Source of the DNA: JACVRW01 sp035705985 | Lineage (GTDB): Bacteria > Actinomycetota > Thermoleophilia > Solirubrobacterales > Thermoleophilaceae | Direction: 5' to 3' | Length of the DNA: 9,707 nt | Assembly: GCA_035705985.1 (NCBI GenBank) | Contig: DASSVP010000101.1 | Span: 1-9,707, forward strand | Part shown: positions 1-6,253 of the stretch, piece after piece | Layout: the number at the start of each line of letters is the position of its first letter | Position numbering within the stretch: the first letter of the stretch is position 1 | Made by a program: the position numbers and the translations under genes | The notes under the pieces: model-generated | What the model was told of the DNA's origin: nothing | Database searches by the model: none | Seen by the model: the letters and a program-made list of their open reading frames with translations, nothing else

Positions 1-1540
1 CGTCGCGCATCCATGAGAACTGGGTGTCGTCCACCGAGCCCTCGGAGCAGAACGGCGTGCCGCACTCGTCGGTGACCGTGTCGAGCACGATGAACCGCAG
101 GCCCGGCCTCGGCCTGAAGGCGTAGTAGCCGTCGTTGTTGCACTGCGCCTCGACCGGCCGGTCCGCGAAGCCGTGCCCCTCCGGCGTGCCCGTCGGGAGG
201 AAGTGCTGACTGATCCAGCTGCCACTGCCGCACGGGCTGCCCGGCGCCGTCACGTTCGGCTCGTCCTTCGGCAGGAAGCAGCGGCGCGGGTCCGGCGGCA
301 CGATCTCCACGACGCAGCCCTCGTCCGCGGCCGGGTCGCACGGGTCGAGCAGCACGTCTGAGGCCGTGGCGAGCACCTGCCCGACCAGCGCGTCGAGCAG
401 CTCCTGCTCGTCCTCGTCCACGCCGCCCTCGCGGAGGTCCTCGATCTGACCGAGCAGCCCCTCGATGCCGCTTCGGACGCTCGCCGCCGGCTGCATGACC
501 TTTACGCACCCGGTCGCGACCCGGTGGAACGCCTCGTTGTACTCCTCGGACGCGTCGGGCAAGGGCAGGTTGCCCGGCCCCACCGGGCCGAGGAACGCCT
601 CGGGGCTGTTGCCCTGCATCAGCGCGTCGTGGTTCCCGAACGCCGAGTACCACGGCATGCCGAGGCCGAGCGCCTCGAACGGCTCGTTCGCCGCCTCGAG
701 CAGGCCGGGGAAGTCGCGCACGGTCACGTCGCGCCCGGGCGTCTCGCGCAGGTTGTCGTCACGGTCGGGCGTGTAGCCGTCACCGTCCTCGCGCTCGCCG
801 GTCGAGCCGTCCGGCTCGTAGTACCCGAGGTCGCCCACAGTCTCGCGGTCGCCGCTGTCTCTAACGCCGTCATAGACCGAGCCGGGCGTGGCGTCGCACG
901 GCGGCGCGGTGCTCGGGCCCGGGGCGTTCGGGTCGGGCCCGGGGATGCCGGAGTTCGGGTCCACCTTGCGGTCCGGCGGCCCGCCCGTCGTGCCGTCGAG
1001 GATGTCGATGAACCAGCGCGTCTCGTTGTACTGCTGCGAGTCGGCGTTGTCGCCGGTGAGGATCGTCAGGTCGAGCGGCGCGCTCGTGACCGGCGAGACC
1101 GCGTTCCGCGCCTGGCGCACCATCGCCTCGGTGATCTGGGTCGTGAGCGACTCCTGAGGGCGATACGCCGCCGAGAATGGCTGGAGCGCGGGCACGCGCT
1201 GCGTCGAGTCGACGAACTCGACACGCGCCGGCGACTCCTCGTCCACGACCTGGAAGTCCGACAGCTGCAGGAAGTTCAGGATCGAGGCGGTCGGCGGCAG
1301 CCGGAGCGGGTCGCCGTCGCCCAGCGCGCCGGCGCACGGCTCGTCGCCCTGCTCCTCCTCGCGCTCGGAAGCCTCGTCGTACGGCAGGTGGCGCTCGCCG
1401 AAGGTGAACTCGAGCAGGTTGTCGCCGTCGCAGTCGAAGACCGTGCGCTCGACCGTCGTCGTGGACGCGGTCGCGGCGGGCGCGGCAAATGCCGCGGCCG
1501 CGACGACCGCTGTCGCCAGGCGCCATCCACGTAACAACAC
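1..1540 (-). CDS. Secreted metallophosphoesterase, PPA1498-like (3' end cut by window edge)
   Basis: A reading frame of 513 codons runs from a GTG at 1540 to the window edge, with no stop. The N-terminus is a Sec-type signal peptide: basic MLLRGWR, then a long Ala/Val core ending near ATAS (residue 26), so the enzyme should act outside the membrane. Metallophosphoesterase motifs are visible: LSDFQ (Asp95; the usual DxH is DxQ here), TGDNADS (residues 162-168) and FGNHD (residues 301-305). The later His-containing metal motifs would lie beyond the edge. An acidic low-complexity stretch (about 185-270) and a Cys-rich insert (about 345-470) separate the motifs. The layout resembles the TIGR03767/PPA1498 family as I remember it; the substrate is unknown. 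No other usable start exists between the upstream in-frame TAG (1595-1597) and this GTG. A GGAGGG (1557-1562) lies 16 bases upstream, farther than usual. The gene begins 54 bases after the small basic protein gene, so the two are probably co-transcribed. Confidence 0.85.
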   Translation of the reverse strand, partial: MLLRGWRLATAVVAAAAFAAPAATASTTTVERTVFDCDGDNLLEFTFGERHLPYDEASEREEEQGDEPCAGALGDGDPLRLPPTASILNFLQLSDFQVVDEESPARVEFVDSTQRVPALQPFSAAYRPQESLTTQITEAMVRQARNAVSPVTSAPLDLTILTGDNADSQQYNETRWFIDILDGTTGGPPDRKVDPNSGIPGPDPNAPGPSTAPPCDATPGSVYDGVRDSGDRETVGDLGYYEPDGSTGEREDGDGYTPDRDDNLRETPGRDVTVRDFPGLLEAANEPFEALGLGMPWYSAFGNHDALMQGNSPEAFLGPVGPGNLPLPDASEEYNEAFHRVATGCVKVMQPAASVRSGIEGLLGQIEDLREGGVDEDEQELLDALVGQVLATASDVLLDPCDPAADEGCVVEIVPPDPRRCFLPKDEPNVTAPGSPCGSGSWISQHFLPTGTPEGHGFADRPVEAQCNNDGYYAFRPRPGLRFIVLDTVTDECGTPFCSEGSVDDTQFSWMRD

Positions 1541-1556
1541 GGCCCGAACGCTACGG

Positions 1557-1562
1557 CCCTCC
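1557..1562 (-). promoter_or_regulatory. Distant Shine-Dalgarno-like GGAGGG before the metallophosphoesterase
   Basis: GGAGGG on the minus strand is the only purine-rich SD match between the two genes. It leaves 16 bases before the GTG at 1540, longer than the usual 5-10, so initiation may be weak or helped by coupling to the upstream gene. Confidence 0.4.
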
Positions 1563-1594
1563 GGCGCCTGGCGCGCCGGTTCCGCCTGGTGCGG

Positions 1595-1873
1595 CTAGCG
1601 CTTGCGGCTCTTGGCGGCGCCGGCGCGCGTGGAGACCGACTTCGCGCCCTCCTTGGCCGCACGGCCGGCGGCCTTCGCCGCGCCCTGCAGCGTGCCCGCG
1701 GCGGTGCTCACCGCGCGGCCTGCCTGCCCCGCGCTGTCCTTCGCGACGTTGCCCTGCCGGGTGCCGGCTGCCTTCTTGCCGCGTGTCTGTGACTTGTCCC
1801 TGATCTCGTTGCGCCTCCGGGTGGCGGCGGCCTTCTTCGCCGCAGCCTGCCGGTCAGCCTTCGTCTGTGCCAT
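1595..1873 (-). CDS. Small Ala/Lys/Arg-rich basic protein, function unknown
   Basis: A 92-residue protein starting at an ATG with an excellent ribosome binding site (GGAGG at 1879-1883, 5-base spacer). About a quarter of the residues are alanine, and there are roughly two dozen Lys+Arg against about five acidic residues, so it is strongly basic. It has no signal peptide, membrane segment or cysteine. The N-terminal third (RQAAAKKAAATRRRNE) resembles the Lys/Ala tails of histone H1-like and HU-type actinobacterial proteins. The C-terminal half has loose repeats of the type AAGxxxxAAKAAGRAAKEGAK, as in amphipathic helical phasin- or LEA-like proteins. Nucleic-acid binding is an inference from charge only. 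The gene lies between two secreted hydrolase genes and just downstream of a palindromic operator-like site. The clean start and the absence of stops support a real gene despite its low complexity. Confidence 0.7.
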   Translation of the reverse strand: MAQTKADRQAAAKKAAATRRRNEIRDKSQTRGKKAAGTRQGNVAKDSAGQAGRAVSTAAGTLQGAAKAAGRAAKEGAKSVSTRAGAAKSRKR

Positions 1874-1878
1874 TGGTA

Positions 1879-1883
1879 CCTCC
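1879..1883 (-). promoter_or_regulatory. Strong ribosome binding site of the small basic protein
   Basis: GGAGG on the minus strand with a 5-base spacer (TACCA) to the ATG at 1873. It fixes the start of the 92-residue protein and rules out a longer N-terminus. Confidence 0.75.
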
Positions 1884-1885
1884 GT

Positions 1886-1905
1886 AACTGACTGTTCGGT
1901 CAGTT
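1886..1905 (-). promoter_or_regulatory. Palindrome resembling a TetR-family operator
   Basis: Arms AACTGAC and GTCAGTT are exact reverse complements over 7 bases around a 6-base centre (TGTTCG); the central 18 bases match their own reverse complement at 14 positions. The site sits 2 bases after the stop codon of the M19-like gene and 2 bases before the GGAGG of the small basic protein gene. ACTGAC..GTCAGT symmetry without a U-tract fits a repressor operator of the TetR type better than an intrinsic terminator. No TetR gene is in the window, so any regulator would be encoded elsewhere. The palindrome is directly visible; the operator role is inferred. Confidence 0.5.
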
Positions 1906-1907
1906 TC

Positions 1908-4460
1908 CTACCCGGGCCAGAGGCGGACGGAACGTAGGTGGCGGCGGAGGGTCGCCCGGTTCCTCGTGGCTGCGCGTGTGCCGACCCCGACGGTGCGCAC
2001 ACGGCCGCGCCGCACCACGTACACGAAGCGCGCGCGAGGGCCCGCCCGGCGCACGTACAGGCCTCTACCGAGGCTCCGCGCGCGGCTCTCAGCGAGCGCG
2101 ACGGGGTCACCCACGCGGATCCGTGCGGCGTCGCTGCCGCGCGCGTTCGTGCCCACGAGCGCGACCTTGCCGCCGCGAGTGAGCGCCGCGCCGACCTTGC
2201 GGCGCCGGTTCGCCTTGCCGCGAACACACCAGGTCCAGCCGCGGCTGCCGCGGACTCGCGGCTGCCCCGCCCGGCGCAGCACGCGGGCGGTGCCCGCACG
2301 CAGCCCGACGCCGGCCATTCCCCTGCGCCCGGCCCGCTGGCGGGCGCGCTTGCAGCCGAAGCGGATCCCGTTGACCCGCTCCCAGGCCTGGAGGTACGCC
2401 TCCGCGCCGCGCGCCATGTCCTTCAGCGCGCCCTTCCCGCCCACCCGGCGGATGTCCTCCCACCAGTCCGGGAACATCCCGTAGTGCGCCACGCCGTCCT
2501 TGGTGAAATCGAACTCGCGTGAGCCGCTCCTCTGGCGCTCGAAGGTCACGCCCCCGTCGAACGACTTGAACGGGTACTGCACCTGGTCGGGCCCCGCGCG
2601 CGGCTCGGGCTGCGACGACAGGCCGTTCTGGTCTGATCCGTAGCCGAAGCCGAAGTAGAAGCGCGGGTCGCGCTGCGCCTTCGTCGTCTGCCAGGTCTCC
2701 ATCCAGTCCGGCGCGGCCTCCTTCATCGGGGTGATCACGCCGCCGAGCTTGTAGATGCGCGGGACGACGTCCGCGGTGCTCCAGCTGTGGCTCGACAGCC
2801 CGCCCGAGTAGCGGGCGGCCTCGAGCAGGTCCATCGCGCTCTTGCGCGCCCGGACGCTCAGGTGGTCGGGGTCGATCATCATGCGCTTCTCCATCAGCCG
2901 CCGGATGGCGTGATCGCCCAGGTCGGTGAGCCCGCGGGCGTTGCAGTGCGAGCCGTTCGGATAGATCGGCGTCGCGCCGAGCGGGAGGAACGCCTCGATC
3001 ACGTTCGCCTGGATGTCGTTCTCGTCGTGGTCGTACACGCCCGGCTGCTGCTTGTCGTGCTCCTCGGGCGGGCCGGTGCAGGGCTGCATCTGCCAGAACT
3101 TGCCGGTCGACAGCCGGTTGCCGGCGTTCACCACGAGCCCCGTCTCGCCGCTGTCGCCCGCCACGCCGGCGAGCGCGTTGTCGAACTTGTTGATCAGCTC
3201 GAGCTGGCGCACGCCCATCGCGTGCACGGCGTCGATCTCGCGGTCGATCTGCGCCCTGTCGCAGTACGGCTGCTCGTTGTAGACCCGGCAGCCGAACGGC
3301 TCGGAGAGCTCGATCCCCTTCACGACCGCGAGCTTGCCGCCGGCGATCACGCGCCGCGCCTGGAACGGGTCGGTCACGATGCGGAACCAGCCGCGGCCCG
3401 GGCCGCCGTTCTGCGCGTCCACGTAGTCCTCGATCGCCTCCAGGTCGCGGTCCTGAAGCCGGACGGAGGTCATCTCGTCGCAGCTGTTCTGCTTGAGCGG
3501 ATACAGCTCGCAGAGCACGCGATTCTCGACGTAGAGGTTCACGAACAGGCGCAGCCCGCCCATGTAGGCGCGCTCGAGCCACTTGTAGTAGGTCTGCTCG
3601 TGCGTGAGCGAGTCGTGATGCGGCCAGTCCTTGAACGTCGGCCAGCCGACGGGGTCGTGGCAGCGCACCGGCTGGCCGTAGAGGGCGTTCTCGAGCACGG
3701 CGGCGCACCCGTTGCCGGCCTGGTGGTCCTGGCAATCCACGAGCGCGTACGGCGCGCCATAGGGATGCCACGGGCGGCCGCAGTGCGCCTTCCCTCCGAG
3801 GAACTCGAAGGCGGTCATGTGGAGGTGCAGGTCGATCGTCCCCTTGACCTCGCTCCACGGCGTAGGGCTCTTGAAGGGCGTCCCCGTGGCGCTGGTCTCG
3901 ACCTCCGGGTAGATCGCGCAGCCGTCCGCGGGGTCGAAGGCGAAGGCATCGCCGGCGCCGGCGTCCGCGAGGACGAGCCTGCCGGCCGCCACGCCGAGCG
4001 ACTTGTTCTGGGACGGCAGGTTGATTCCGAAGCTGCCGTCCGGGTTCGCGACGACGCTCCAGTCCGCGGACGGGCTGGCGCCCGGGGCGGGCACGACGGT
4101 GTTCAGCGGGCCGCCCGCCATGTAGTCGCGATCGCGCCCGTAGAGGAGGTAGCTGCCCAGCGCGGTGGCCTGCAGCCGGAAGCCCTCCGCGCCGCCCACG
4201 GGCGCGTCGGTCACGCTGTAGCCGCCGACCGCCTTCGCGACCACCCCCCCGCCGGCGCGGCGCAGCGAATAGCAGCCGTTCGCCAGCGCGTAGCGGCGGT
4301 CGTCGCCGGTGGCGGACGCCAGCGAGCGGGCGGGCGGCGCGTTGGCCGGGACGGCGGTCGCCGCCTGCCTCGCATCGGATGGCGGGTGGGCGGCGTGCGC
4401 CGCGACCGCGCTGAGCAGCACGAGAGCGAGGAGGGCAAGGATCGGGGCCCGGAACCGCAT
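1908..4460 (-). CDS. Secreted M19 (membrane dipeptidase)-like metal-dependent hydrolase
   Basis: 850 residues in three parts. A signal peptide (1 to about 23, core ILALLALVLLSAVAAHA) predicts export. Residues about 55-185 form a Gly-rich beta domain with a fascin/ricin-like trefoil flavour. The catalytic region (about 205-700) has DLHLH (210-214), KGIELSE (381-387, the bridging-Glu position of M19), and GLTDLG (510-515) followed by MMIDPDHLS (527-535) and LSSHSWS (555-561). This matches the order and spacing of the M19 run GLTxxG...MxIDxSHxS...xxSHS. The M19 position usually LTH, after GVRQLE, reads LIN (422-424), so one classical His ligand is missing. Residues about 703-850 are an Arg/Gly-rich domain (GWTWCVRG at 741-748) of a kind remembered from Solirubrobacterales secreted proteins. 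Several Cys suggest disulfides. Peptidase activity is not assured; another amidohydrolase-type reaction is possible. The ATG at 4460 has no SD, but TACGAT lies just upstream. Confidence 0.75.
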   Translation of the reverse strand: MRFRAPILALLALVLLSAVAAHAAHPPSDARQAATAVPANAPPARSLASATGDDRRYALANGCYSLRRAGGGVVAKAVGGYSVTDAPVGGAEGFRLQATALGSYLLYGRDRDYMAGGPLNTVVPAPGASPSADWSVVANPDGSFGINLPSQNKSLGVAAGRLVLADAGAGDAFAFDPADGCAIYPEVETSATGTPFKSPTPWSEVKGTIDLHLHMTAFEFLGGKAHCGRPWHPYGAPYALVDCQDHQAGNGCAAVLENALYGQPVRCHDPVGWPTFKDWPHHDSLTHEQTYYKWLERAYMGGLRLFVNLYVENRVLCELYPLKQNSCDEMTSVRLQDRDLEAIEDYVDAQNGGPGRGWFRIVTDPFQARRVIAGGKLAVVKGIELSEPFGCRVYNEQPYCDRAQIDREIDAVHAMGVRQLELINKFDNALAGVAGDSGETGLVVNAGNRLSTGKFWQMQPCTGPPEEHDKQQPGVYDHDENDIQANVIEAFLPLGATPIYPNGSHCNARGLTDLGDHAIRRLMEKRMMIDPDHLSVRARKSAMDLLEAARYSGGLSSHSWSTADVVPRIYKLGGVITPMKEAAPDWMETWQTTKAQRDPRFYFGFGYGSDQNGLSSQPEPRAGPDQVQYPFKSFDGGVTFERQRSGSREFDFTKDGVAHYGMFPDWWEDIRRVGGKGALKDMARGAEAYLQAWERVNGIRFGCKRARQRAGRRGMAGVGLRAGTARVLRRAGQPRVRGSRGWTWCVRGKANRRRKVGAALTRGGKVALVGTNARGSDAARIRVGDPVALAESRARSLGRGLYVRRAGPRARFVYVVRRGRVRTVGVGTRAATRNRATLRRHLRSVRLWPG

Positions 4461-4469
4461 CGCGGGCGG

Positions 4470-4475
4470 ATCGTA
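4470..4475 (-). promoter_or_regulatory. Possible -10 element for (near-)leaderless transcription of the M19-like gene
   Basis: TACGAT fits the TANNNT -10 pattern and ends 9 bases before the ATG at 4460. No SD-like sequence precedes that ATG. A start point 6-8 bases downstream would give an almost leaderless mRNA, which is common in actinobacteria. No convincing -35 was seen, so this is a weak call. Confidence 0.3.
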
Positions 4476-4512
4476 CCCCCGCCGGGAGGGACACTGCGCC
4501 GGTGGATTCCGG

Positions 4513-4830
4513 CGACCTCAGGACGGGTACGAGCTCGAGTTCGAGGACACGTTGGAGGGCGACTCGCCCGGCGACAGGCGCCGGCGTCGTGCGCGAGAAG
4601 CAGCGCAGCATGAGGCTCCACACGCCGCAGCACGGCGTGATCGAGCTGCGGGCGAAGGCGCTCGACGACCCGCGGAACACGGTCGCGCCCGGCCGAGGTC
4701 TGCGCCTGCGAGATCCTCGGGAACGAGGCGGGGCCGGCCCCGGGGACGCGGAGGGCGGGGCCGATCCGAAGGAGTCGTGGTCGACTACGTCCGCGGCTAC
4801 GGCCGCTCGTGGAGCGCCGGCCGCCGGTGA
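4513..4830 (+). pseudogene. Decayed GH16-type glycoside hydrolase
   Basis: Homology to an actinobacterial GH16-like (beta-glucanase fold) family jumps between frames. Frame 1 from 4522 gives DGYELEFEDTLEGD, the family's N-terminal strand. Frame 2 at 4583-4687 gives VVREKQRSMRL then HTPQHGVIELRAKALDDPRN, matching family text of the form VVREexPxvRLxTPQyGxiExRAxAL. Frame 3 from 4692 gives AEVCACEILGNE, the family's AEICVCEIFGRD catalytic strand. Frame 2 DPKE (4763-4774) then becomes frame 1 VVDYVRGY from 4777; adding one T at 4775 would restore DPKEFVVDYVRGY, the usual C-terminus, and the frame closes at TGA 4828-4830. Intact relatives are remembered as about 260-290 residues; here only about 106 codons of length remain, so large internal blocks are gone, including most of the region between the N-terminal strand and VVRE. 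It lies on the opposite strand to all intact genes. The frame-hopping match is seen; the family name rests on memory of homologues. Confidence 0.7.
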
Positions 4831-4839
4831 CCGTGGAGC

Positions 4840-4925
4840 GCGACGCGATCGCCGCGCGCCCTTGGCCTGTCGGACGACGGGCTCGCTCCTTGTGAGGCCG
4901 GACGGCCGGCCCGTGGCGCTCGAAG
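4840..4925 (+). pseudogene. Possible remnant of a FAD-dependent aromatic hydroxylase C-terminus
   Basis: Frame 1 at 4864-4881 reads GLSDDG and frame 2 from 4883 continues SLLVRPDGRPVALEAD. Joined across one frameshift this resembles the end of PheA/TfdB-type FAD monooxygenases, which typically read GxxDDGAxLVRPDGxVAWR. The fragment is short and lacks the Trp of VAWR, so chance in GC-rich DNA cannot be excluded. It directly follows the GH16 remains, as expected for a decaying region. Nothing else was recognised between 4831 and 4936. Confidence 0.3.
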
Positions 4926-4936
4926 CCGATCCAGGG

Positions 4937-5812
4937 TTAGCGGCCGGGCCGAAGGGAGGGCGCCCGGCGCGCGGCGGCCTCGTTGGCGGAGCCTTCCTGA
5001 GCTGACCCCGGGTGGCCGGCGAAGAACTCGGCGAGCACCGGCGCGAGCACATCCATCTTGACGTTGTGGCTGACGCCCGGCAGGGGCCGGTGCTCGGCAT
5101 CGGGCAGGGCGGCGGCGATCGCCGCCGCGCCCTTGCGCAGCTTCTCAGGGCTCTTGTCGCCGCTCACGACGAGCGTCGGCGTCGCCACGCGCGCCCAGTA
5201 GGCGTCGTCGACCGGACGCCCGCGCACATGGCGGTCGATCAGCTCCGCGTCGTACGGCAGCGTGTGAGCCGTCGCCTTCAGCCTCGACCAGAGCGGCGGC
5301 CATAGGCGCATTGCCGACGGAATGACGGACGGCATTCCCATCACCCGAGCCATGAAGTAGCTCACGGCCTCGGACCTTCTGTCGCGCTGAATCAGCCCGG
5401 TGACGTGCGGGACGAGGTCCTCCGGCGGAACGCCACCGGCCGCGTCAACGATGAACGGCGGCTCGTACGCAGCGATCCGCTCGATGGCCACGCCGGCCCG
5501 GGCCGCCTCCAGCGCGAGGATCCCGCCGGAGGACAGGCCCCAGACGGATGCCGCTCCGCCGGCCGCGGAGATCATCGCCTGCAGATCCTCGAACTCGCGC
5601 TGAAGCGTGTACGGCTTCGTGTCGCCGCTGTCCCCCCGGCCGCGGCGGTCGTAGTTGAGCACGGTGAAGCCCGCCGCCAGCAGGTCCGCAAGCTCGACGA
5701 ACCCCTTCCAGCGCCGCCAGCTGAACGCTCCACCGATCAGGATGACCGGCGGTCCTTCCCCGATGCGGTCGAAGGCGATCTCCGTGCCGTCCCTGGACTT
5801 CGTCTTTTCCAT
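4937..5812 (-). CDS. Alpha/beta hydrolase
   Basis: A 291-residue cytoplasmic alpha/beta-hydrolase-fold protein with a complete apparent triad: nucleophile Ser94 in GLSSG (92-96), acid Asp219 in SGDKSPE (217-223), and His249 in GVSHNV (246-251). The oxyanion-hole region is ILIGGAF (24-30), and the strand-turn VLNYDRRGRGDSGD (51-64) is typical of esterase/haloperoxidase-like members. The length fits the family apart from an Ala/Arg-rich tail after about residue 268. The substrate cannot be assigned; an ester or lactone is likely by family. The ATG has a strong SD (GAGGAG, 5818-5823, 5-base spacer), so the start is secure. The gene begins 90 bases after the VOC gene and could belong to the same transcript or have its own promoter there. 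It converges on the plus-strand gene remains. Confidence 0.9.
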   Translation of the reverse strand: MEKTKSRDGTEIAFDRIGEGPPVILIGGAFSWRRWKGFVELADLLAAGFTVLNYDRRGRGDSGDTKPYTLQREFEDLQAMISAAGGAASVWGLSSGGILALEAARAGVAIERIAAYEPPFIVDAAGGVPPEDLVPHVTGLIQRDRRSEAVSYFMARVMGMPSVIPSAMRLWPPLWSRLKATAHTLPYDAELIDRHVRGRPVDDAYWARVATPTLVVSGDKSPEKLRKGAAAIAAALPDAEHRPLPGVSHNVKMDVLAPVLAEFFAGHPGSAQEGSANEAAARRAPSLRPGR

Positions 5813-5817
5813 TGTGT

Positions 5818-5823
5818 CTCCTC
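5818..5823 (-). promoter_or_regulatory. Ribosome binding site of the alpha/beta hydrolase
   Basis: GAGGAG on the minus strand with a 5-base spacer (ACACA) to the ATG at 5812. This is the clearest SD in the right-hand gene cluster, suggesting translation independent of the upstream VOC gene. Confidence 0.7.
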
Positions 5824-5902
5824 GGTTCGCGGAACGTCGCTCTTATCGTTCGACGATCACGGAGGGCCAAACTCACCGCCGGGTTTGATGCGGGCGATGC
5901 GA

Positions 5903-6253
5903 TCAGCACTTGGGCTGCCAGAACGCGACCGGCCCGCTCTCCTCCGTCGCGACCACGGCTCGCCAGCCGGCCGGACCCTCGCGCGAGCCGAGCAGGACGG
6001 TTGCTCCCAGCCGCGACGCATCCTCGAGCGCAGCGTCGATGTCGGCGACCTCGACGTACGGCAGCCAGAACGCGTGCTGCCCCTCGGCCTCGACCAAACC
6101 GGCCTCGATCCCGGGGCCCACCGCAAGCGCGAGATAGTTGCCTCGACGCGAGTGCACACTCTCGAAGCGCCAGGCGAGCAGGCCCGTGTAGAACGCGCAG
6201 GCGCGCGCCGAGTTCGGCGTGTGAAGCTCGAGGTGGACGAGCCGGTTGGTCAG
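5903..6253 (-). CDS. VOC/glyoxalase-like protein, probable CTG start
   Basis: The open frame continues well upstream of its first conventional start (GTG at 6157). The extension reads TNRLVHLEL then HTPNSARACAFYTGLLAWRF, the first beta-alpha unit of a VOC (glyoxalase/bleomycin-resistance) domain. The second module holds PYVEVADIDAALEDASRLGA (65-84), and the end reads GPVAFWQPKC. Starting at CTG 6253 gives 116 residues, the normal length of a single VOC protein; starting at 6157 would remove the first strand and helix. That CTG lies exactly where an ATG of an ATGA overlap would be, sharing CTGA with the sigma-factor stop (6250-6252). No ATG, GTG or TTG occurs in frame between the upstream in-frame stop near 6310 and 6157. 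VOC proteins bind or transform small molecules, often with a metal; His7, Glu9 and Glu104/Glu105 are possible ligands, but the reaction is unknown. The domain is clear; the start codon is inferred. Confidence 0.75.
   Translation of the reverse strand: MTNRLVHLELHTPNSARACAFYTGLLAWRFESVHSRRGNYLALAVGPGIEAGLVEAEGQHAFWLPYVEVADIDAALEDASRLGATVLLGSREGPAGWRAVVATEESGPVAFWQPKC

Noticed and set aside
524..1534. 336-codon plus-strand open frame antisense to the metallophosphoesterase
   Set aside because: The minus-strand frame carries the GDN and GNHD motifs and a signal peptide; the plus-strand product is an Arg/Val/Leu-rich shadow.
1886..1905. Reading the palindrome as an intrinsic terminator for the M19-like gene
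   Set aside because: The stem is short and not GC-rich, and no U-tract follows on the minus strand; an operator fits better.
2787..4613. 608-codon plus-strand open frame antisense to the M19-like gene
   Set aside because: The sense frame has a signal peptide and catalytic motifs; the antisense product is low-complexity Val/Arg/Ala/Leu with none.
4897..4915. GGCCGG/CCGGCC self-complementary stretch as a terminator between convergent genes
   Set aside because: The loop would be too short and no T-run follows; common in GC-rich DNA.
4502..5005. 167-codon plus-strand open frame as an intact hypothetical gene
   Set aside because: Only part matches a family (4583-4687), and the matches continue in other frames, so it is better read as pseudogene fragments. 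Its end overlaps the alpha/beta hydrolase gene.
2107..5100. Long minus-strand open frame (997 codons) across the M19-like gene and the gene remains
   Set aside because: It lies in a different frame from the M19-like protein, is dominated by Arg/Pro/Gly as expected of a shadow frame in GC-rich DNA, and contains no domain.
5813..5902. ECF-type promoter (GGAAC) in the gap before the alpha/beta hydrolase
   Set aside because: GGAAC occurs on the plus strand, facing away from the gene, and no properly spaced -10 partner was found on either strand.
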